Shown here: positions 59,424 to 64,000 of the stretch, piece by piece
How the letters are laid out: each line of letters begins with the position of its first letter
How positions within the stretch are numbered: position 1 is the stretch's first letter
Assembly (NCBI GenBank): GCA_038142005.1
Contig: JAYQJE010000001.1
Location: 496,001-560,000, forward strand
Direction of reading: 5' to 3'
Source: SHAN690 sp023262195
GTDB taxonomy: Bacteria; Bacteroidota; Bacteroidia; Flavobacteriales_G; Salibacteraceae
Length of the DNA: 64,000 bases
Made by a program: the position numbers and the translations under genes
The notes under the pieces: generated by a model
Databases searched by the model: none
What the model saw: only the letters and a program-made list of their open reading frames with translations
Told to the model about the DNA's origin: nothing

Positions 59424-61814
59424 AGCTATTTGTCACCATAACAGCCATAATTTTCGGATTAGTTGCTGAGGCTCAAGAGATCCTTATCGGCTTCAATTTG
59501 GATAAATCCATATCCAAAACTGCCATTGCCTTCCTCGACAATACCGATGAGTCTTTTGAAGCGGATCAAAATGGTATCATTAGAATTTCTGGTATCGCTG
59601 ACGGTGAGCACATCGTAACCTTGTTTATCGAGGGATATCAAACTCGAACCGAATTAGTTAACACGGGGCAAAATGCTTTATACTCTTTCGATATGACCCC
59701 GTTGGGAGCAACACTCAATGCTGTTGAAATTGAAGACACAAAAAATCGGGGACCGGGCATGGTTATTTGCGATACATCGAGGTTGATGGCATATATGCCG
59801 CGAAGAAAATGAGGTTATTGTTCCAAGCGACATGGCGGTGAATCAGGCAAGCAACAACGGCAGACAGTTATTTGCTAAGGTTCCTGGGGTAAACGTGCAA
59901 GAAACCGATGCTGGAGGACTGCAAATGGGAGTTGGAGCTCGTGGATTAGATCCTAAACGAACCACCAACTTCAATACCCGCCAAGATGGATATGACATTG
60001 CTGCAGATGCGTTGGGGTATCCAGAAAGTTATTACACGCCACCGATCGAAGCGGTAGAACAAATCGAATTGGTACGTGGAGCGGCATCACTCCAATATGG
60101 AACGCAATTCGGTGGATTACTAAACTTTAAAATGAAGCGTGGCGAAGAAGGGACTCCACTTGAATTAGTTTCGAGACAAACGGTTGGTAGCTATGATTTC
60201 TTTAATTCATTCAACAGTTTAGTGGAAGTAAAAATGGCTGGAATTATTATGGTTATTATCAGCATAAAAAGGGCAGCGGTTGGAGGCCAAACAGCTTTTT
60301 TAATTCCAATGGAGCATACCTTCAGGTTGGAAGAAATCGGTGAGCGTTGGTCGATTGATTGCGTACACGCATCACCACTATGTGGCCAAACAACCCGGTG
60401 GTTTGACGGATCGCATGTTTGAAGAAAATCCCGCACAGAGCGTAAGAGACCGAAACTGGTTCAAAGTGAATTGGAATATCGCGGCTGCAACGATTAATGG
60501 TAAAATCACCAAGAACCTCAGCTGTAAACAGCAAAACCTTCATGGTCATGGGAGAACGTGGTGCACTTGGTTTCTTGGGTAACATCAATAGGATTGATAC
60601 CCTCGGGAATCGCGATCTTATTTTGGGAGAATATTTAATCTGGGTAATGAAACACGATTTATTCAACGCTTTAACGTTCGATCAAACCCAGGCGCAATTT
60701 TGGTCGGAACAAGACTTTATCAAGGGAAGGACCAGAAGTCGGCAAGGCGCAGCAAATGGGTTTGACAACCCAGATTTCACCTTTGTAAATCCAGAATATT
60801 TAGAAGGCTCTGACTTCTCTTTCCCTTCACAAAACGTTTCACTTTTTCCGAAGCCTTAATTCCGTTGACTAGTTGCTGGTATGTCACTCCAGGAATTCGA
60901 TATGAATACATACGCACTGAAAATTCCGGGTATTACCTCAGTGAGAATCGGCACCCATTGACCAACGAAGTACTCGTCAGCAGACAAATTACAAGCAGCG
61001 ATGTAAATCCACGCAGCTTGGCTCTTTTGGCCTCGGAACTACCTATAAGTGTTTTGAAGACATTGAAATTTATGGAAACGTCTCTCAAAATTATCGAGCC
61101 ATAAACTTTTCTGACGTACGTGTGATCAACGACAATCTTTTGGTGGACTCAAACCTCGTGGATGAACATGGATGGACAGCCGATATTGGACTAAGAGGTA
61201 AAATATTTAGGAACGCTGTGACCATCGATGCAAGTGGTTTTGTGATGATGTACAATAATCGTATTGGACAAACACAGCGCGCAATAAATAATACCACTAC
61301 ACGATTGGTGCGCACCAATATAGCCGATGCACGATTCATAGGGTTAGAGGTATTTGAGGAGTTAAGTGTGCTTGACTTATTCCAAGCAAAAAAGGACTGG
61401 AATTTTACTTGGTTTAATAATGTAGCCATAGTCGATGCCCGATACATGCCAGGTACCGAGAAATCATTCGAAAACAATCAAGTAGAGAATGTTCCACTAC
61501 TAAATGTGAAATCTGGGCTATCCTTTACGCACAAGAATTTCAGCATCGGGGCTCAACTCAATAATGTTTCAGAACAATATACCGATGTCTCTAATGCTGA
61601 ATTCTACCCCGATGCTACCATTGGAGTGATCCCATCGTTTACCATTGTTGACCTTAGCTCTAAATATCAATGGAAATGGCTCAGCCTTGAAGCTTCTATC
61701 AATAACCTAACAGATCAGATATACTTTACCCGAAGGGCTACAGGCTATCCCGGACCTGGAATAATTCCCGCTCAAAGGCGTATGTTCTTTTTTACCGTTG
61801 GTGCAAAGTTTTAA
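59384..61814 (+). CDS. TonB-dependent outer membrane receptor, FecA-like (heavily frame-broken)
   Basis: About 810 codons spread over at least seven frame pieces. Signal peptide (LFVTITAIIFGLVAEAQE), a carboxypeptidase-regulatory-like domain (about 30-105), YLRYIEVDGIYAAKKNEVIV, a plug domain (RQLFAKVPGVNVQETDAGGL, EAVEQIELVRGAASLQYGTQ) and barrel strands to FFFTVGAKF at the end. It overlaps the HTTM gene by 40 bases. With DUF4856, imelysin and HTTM it probably takes up an iron chelate or another metal ligand. Breaks (about 59760, 59810, 60230, 60330, 60520, 60640, 60850, 61030, 61110) are denser than elsewhere, so true decay is possible. Confidence 0.82.
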
Positions 61815-61855
61815 GCCAGACCCAAACCATACCTTCGCTCTACTGTTTCTGCACT

Positions 61856-62950
61856 ATGGATATAATTCCGATTTCTGAATGGCTGCCCAGCAAACAACAA
61901 GGTAAACCAATGATTGTAGCGGGTCCTTGTAGCGCTGAGTCGGAAACACAAATTCTGAGCGTGGCTCAAACGCTAGCTGAGAGCCGAGGGGTGCATCTAC
62001 TCAGAGCTGGGGTTTGGAAACCCAGAACACGGCCAAATTCATTTGAAGGTATGGGCGAAAAAGCGCTGCCTTGGCTCGTAAAGGCTCAACAAGAATTTGG
62101 CATTCCATTTATCATTGAAGTGGCCAATGGCACACATGTGAAAAAGGCGCTGGACGCTGGTATCCGTCACCTTTGGGTTGGTGCACGCACATCAGTAAAC
62201 CCATTCTCCGTGCAAGAAATTGCAGATGCGCTTGAGGGTGAAGACATTCCCGTGTTGGTAAAAAACCCTCTAAATCCTGACTTGCAACTTTGGATTGGTG
62301 CGTTGGAAAGAATCCATGCAGCGGGTATTAAAAAGCTGGTTGCGGTGCACCGAGGTTTCAGCACATATCAAAAGCAACTTTACCGCAATGCCCCAAATTG
62401 GGAAATCCCGATTGAACTAAAAACTACATATCCTCAACTTGAGATTTTGGTGGACCCGAGCCACATAGCGGGCCGGAGGGATCTGCTGCACGAAGTAGCG
62501 CAGAAAGGGTTCGACCTTGGGTTTGATGGTTTGATGTTTGAAACACATCCAAACCCAGATCAAGCGCTGAGCGATCCCAAACAACAAATTGCTCTCGAGC
62601 AATTTGATGATTTTATAGCAGCCTTAGAAACAAAACAACCACACTTTAACGATCAAATCACTCAAGATAAGTTAGTTCACCTCCGTAGGCTCATCGATGA
62701 GCTGGATCGTGGTTTATTGGAAAACCTCAAACACCGGCTCGAGATTGTGGAGCAAATTGGCGACTACAAGGCAGAGCACGGGGTCACGGTTTTCCAACTC
62801 GAGCGCTGGCGCACGATCATTCAAGATCGGCTAGAATACGCTCGCAAAGCCGGCATGGATGACGAATTGATACGATCCATTTGGAATGAAATTCATAAGG
62901 CTTCTATTCAGCTGCAAACGGACGTGGTGAATCGTAAACTAGAATCCTAG
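61856..62950 (+). CDS. aroG: DAHP synthase-chorismate mutase fusion
   Basis: 364 residues. The N-terminal DAHP synthase (type I beta, KDPS-like) shows MIVAGPCSAESE, RAGVWKPRTRPNSFEGMG, VAHRGFS-type VAVHRGFSTY and DPSHIAGRR; the C-terminal 90 residues are an AroQ chorismate mutase (LRRLIDELDRGLLENLKHRL, EIVEQIGDYKAEHG). It starts aromatic amino acid synthesis and also makes prephenate. Tail-to-tail with the next gene, overlapping by four bases. Confidence 0.94.
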   Translation: MDIIPISEWLPSKQQGKPMIVAGPCSAESETQILSVAQTLAESRGVHLLRAGVWKPRTRPNSFEGMGEKALPWLVKAQQEFGIPFIIEVANGTHVKKALDAGIRHLWVGARTSVNPFSVQEIADALEGEDIPVLVKNPLNPDLQLWIGALERIHAAGIKKLVAVHRGFSTYQKQLYRNAPNWEIPIELKTTYPQLEILVDPSHIAGRRDLLHEVAQKGFDLGFDGLMFETHPNPDQALSDPKQQIALEQFDDFIAALETKQPHFNDQITQDKLVHLRRLIDELDRGLLENLKHRLEIVEQIGDYKAEHGVTVFQLERWRTIIQDRLEYARKAGMDDELIRSIWNEIHKASIQLQTDVVNRKLES

Positions 62951-64000
62951 TTTACCACTAGCTCCCTTCTTACCAAACCTCCCTTTTCTGTAGTGATTTC
63001 GAGAAAGTAGACTCCGGACGGCAACAATGAAACATTCGATGTGAGCGTGGATGAATCAATATTTATGGGAACATCGACTTTAGCGCCAGTTCCATAATAA
63101 AGCCTTGCATCGGAGATTTGTCCATCAATGCTCGCATTCACGATTTCACGAGCAGGGTTTGGATAAACATTAATGTTTGTCTCTTCAACTTCATCAATCC
63201 CAACAAGGGTGTCTACCTTCACTCCAATATATTTGATCGGTTGTGTGGAAAGAGTCCAAAATCCTCCATTTGAATATGTGTATGACTTAAAATCCCCGGC
63301 CACAACCAATGCATTGTTGTGATCGATTGCCATAGACGATACGGTTCCATTTATTGAAGCAGAGGCGCTAAATACACTATCCGCAAAAGTAAAGACCCCC
63401 TTCCGCCATCACTTATAAGATCACCACACACAATAACTTTATTGTCGAATTCCATGATATCATCTATGATTGAAAAATTACTGTGTGATGAAAAAATAGT
63501 CGAATTCCTTGGTTTGAAGGTCGTCCATACCCCATTATACTTAACCATAAAGCATGAGCCAGTATCGTTTTCATTTTCGGCACAATCTCCTCCTAAATAA
63601 ATGAATCCATCAATTCCTTAAATGGTTCGAATGCCATTATAACCACTGAATATTACACCATCTGTGCTGAGCATTCCATCCTCATAGGCTAGGTAATTAT
63701 GACAGGAGAAGCTCGAATCTTCTAGCAACACCGAGGTCAATTCTCCGGCTATATGCAAGACCCCGTCTGCGTAAAACAAATCTGCCACCCGTCCATGCAT
63801 ATTGGCGACCGTATCGATTTGAATAGGATTTGTAGATAGGTCTGCAGTTAGAACCTGAGTTGGTGATCCTACGGAGCTGTAGTCTGCCACATCAAAATAT
63901 AGTAGATCCCCAACCAATTCAAGCGCGTGTGTGGTATAACCATTGGTAATATTTAGGTATTCACCCACATCTTGGCCATCCATAATCGCTACTCCATACT
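62947..64000 (-). CDS. T9SS-sorted secreted beta-propeller-like protein, 5' end outside window
   Basis: The last ~350 codons of a larger gene. Repeated short WxxL/GxGGD-type strands (GVIFSGYNGIRTI, GFIYLGGDCAENENDTGSC, NKVIVCGDLISDGG, HNNALVVAGDFKSYTYSNGG) suggest a propeller; the end is a type A sorting domain (NINVYPNPAREIVNASIDGQ, LPSGVYFLEI, LVRRELVVN). A TAA at 63618-63620 interrupts the frame but reading goes on in the same frame (TI-stop-GIDGFIYLGG; AAA expected), and one extra G near 63398 shifts it. Confidence 0.78.

Noticed and set aside
1..64000. Prophage, transposase or CRISPR-Cas genes
   Set aside because: None found on either strand; no integrase, transposase, Cas or phage structural motif was seen.

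Overview
The window looks like chromosomal DNA of a marine-type Bacteroidota, most likely order Flavobacteriales. The evidence is: gliding genes gldB and gldC; a PorP/SprF protein paired with a giant SprB-repeat adhesin; several proteins with type IX secretion (T9SS) C-terminal tails; the exbB-exbD-tonB-folC gene order; a CrtD/CruF carotenoid pair; and promoters of the Bacteroidota TAnnTTTG type. A finer placement (Cryomorphaceae/Schleiferiaceae-like) is only a guess.

Layout. 1-7834: a minus-strand suf operon (sufA-like, sufB, sufC, sufD, sufS) into which two ArnT-type membrane glycosyltransferase genes are interleaved; a 21-bp perfect palindrome lies just downstream of the promoter -7 element. 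8072-15039: queuosine-precursor transporter, small membrane protein, crtD-cruF, a trans-sulfuration enzyme, paaC-paaD, an SPFH protein and tRNA-Val. 15254-21883: ABC-F ATPase, secreted choice-anchor V protein, ECF sigma factor with anti-sigma, and a divergent von Willebrand A protein. 21897-27058: exbB-exbD-tonB-M28 peptidase-folC and an AI-2E family transporter. 27059-29572: repeat-rich tRNA-Gln flank, polysaccharide deacetylase, persulfide dioxygenase-rhodanese. 29621-42516: sprF-like gene plus a ~3,980-codon adhesin gene. 42640-46434: UbiA-family enzyme, lipoprotein, T9SS protein, methylmalonyl-CoA epimerase, HAD phosphatase. 46440-49707: an eroded accessory stretch with an odd tRNA, gene remnants and direct repeats. 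49704-55854: secA, nadE, beta-barrel protein, gldB, gldC. 55872-61814: a cluster of DUF4856 lipoprotein, imelysin, HTTM protein and TonB-dependent receptor. 61856-64000: DAHP synthase-chorismate mutase and the end of a T9SS protein.

How it fits together. Iron and sulfur handling recur: Fe-S assembly, persulfide oxidation, trans-sulfuration, the ExbB-ExbD-TonB motor, and a probable iron-linked receptor cluster whose promoter carries a sequence resembling the suf palindrome. Surface biology is the second theme: gliding, T9SS cargo, glycosyltransferases and a modular adhesin with lectin-like inserts.

Caution. More than twenty reading frames, including essential ones (secA, sufC, folC, sufS), are broken by one-base indels, mostly in homopolymers, and at least three carry in-frame stops at conserved positions. 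I read most of these as consensus sequence errors, and give gene ends as they would be with the frame restored.
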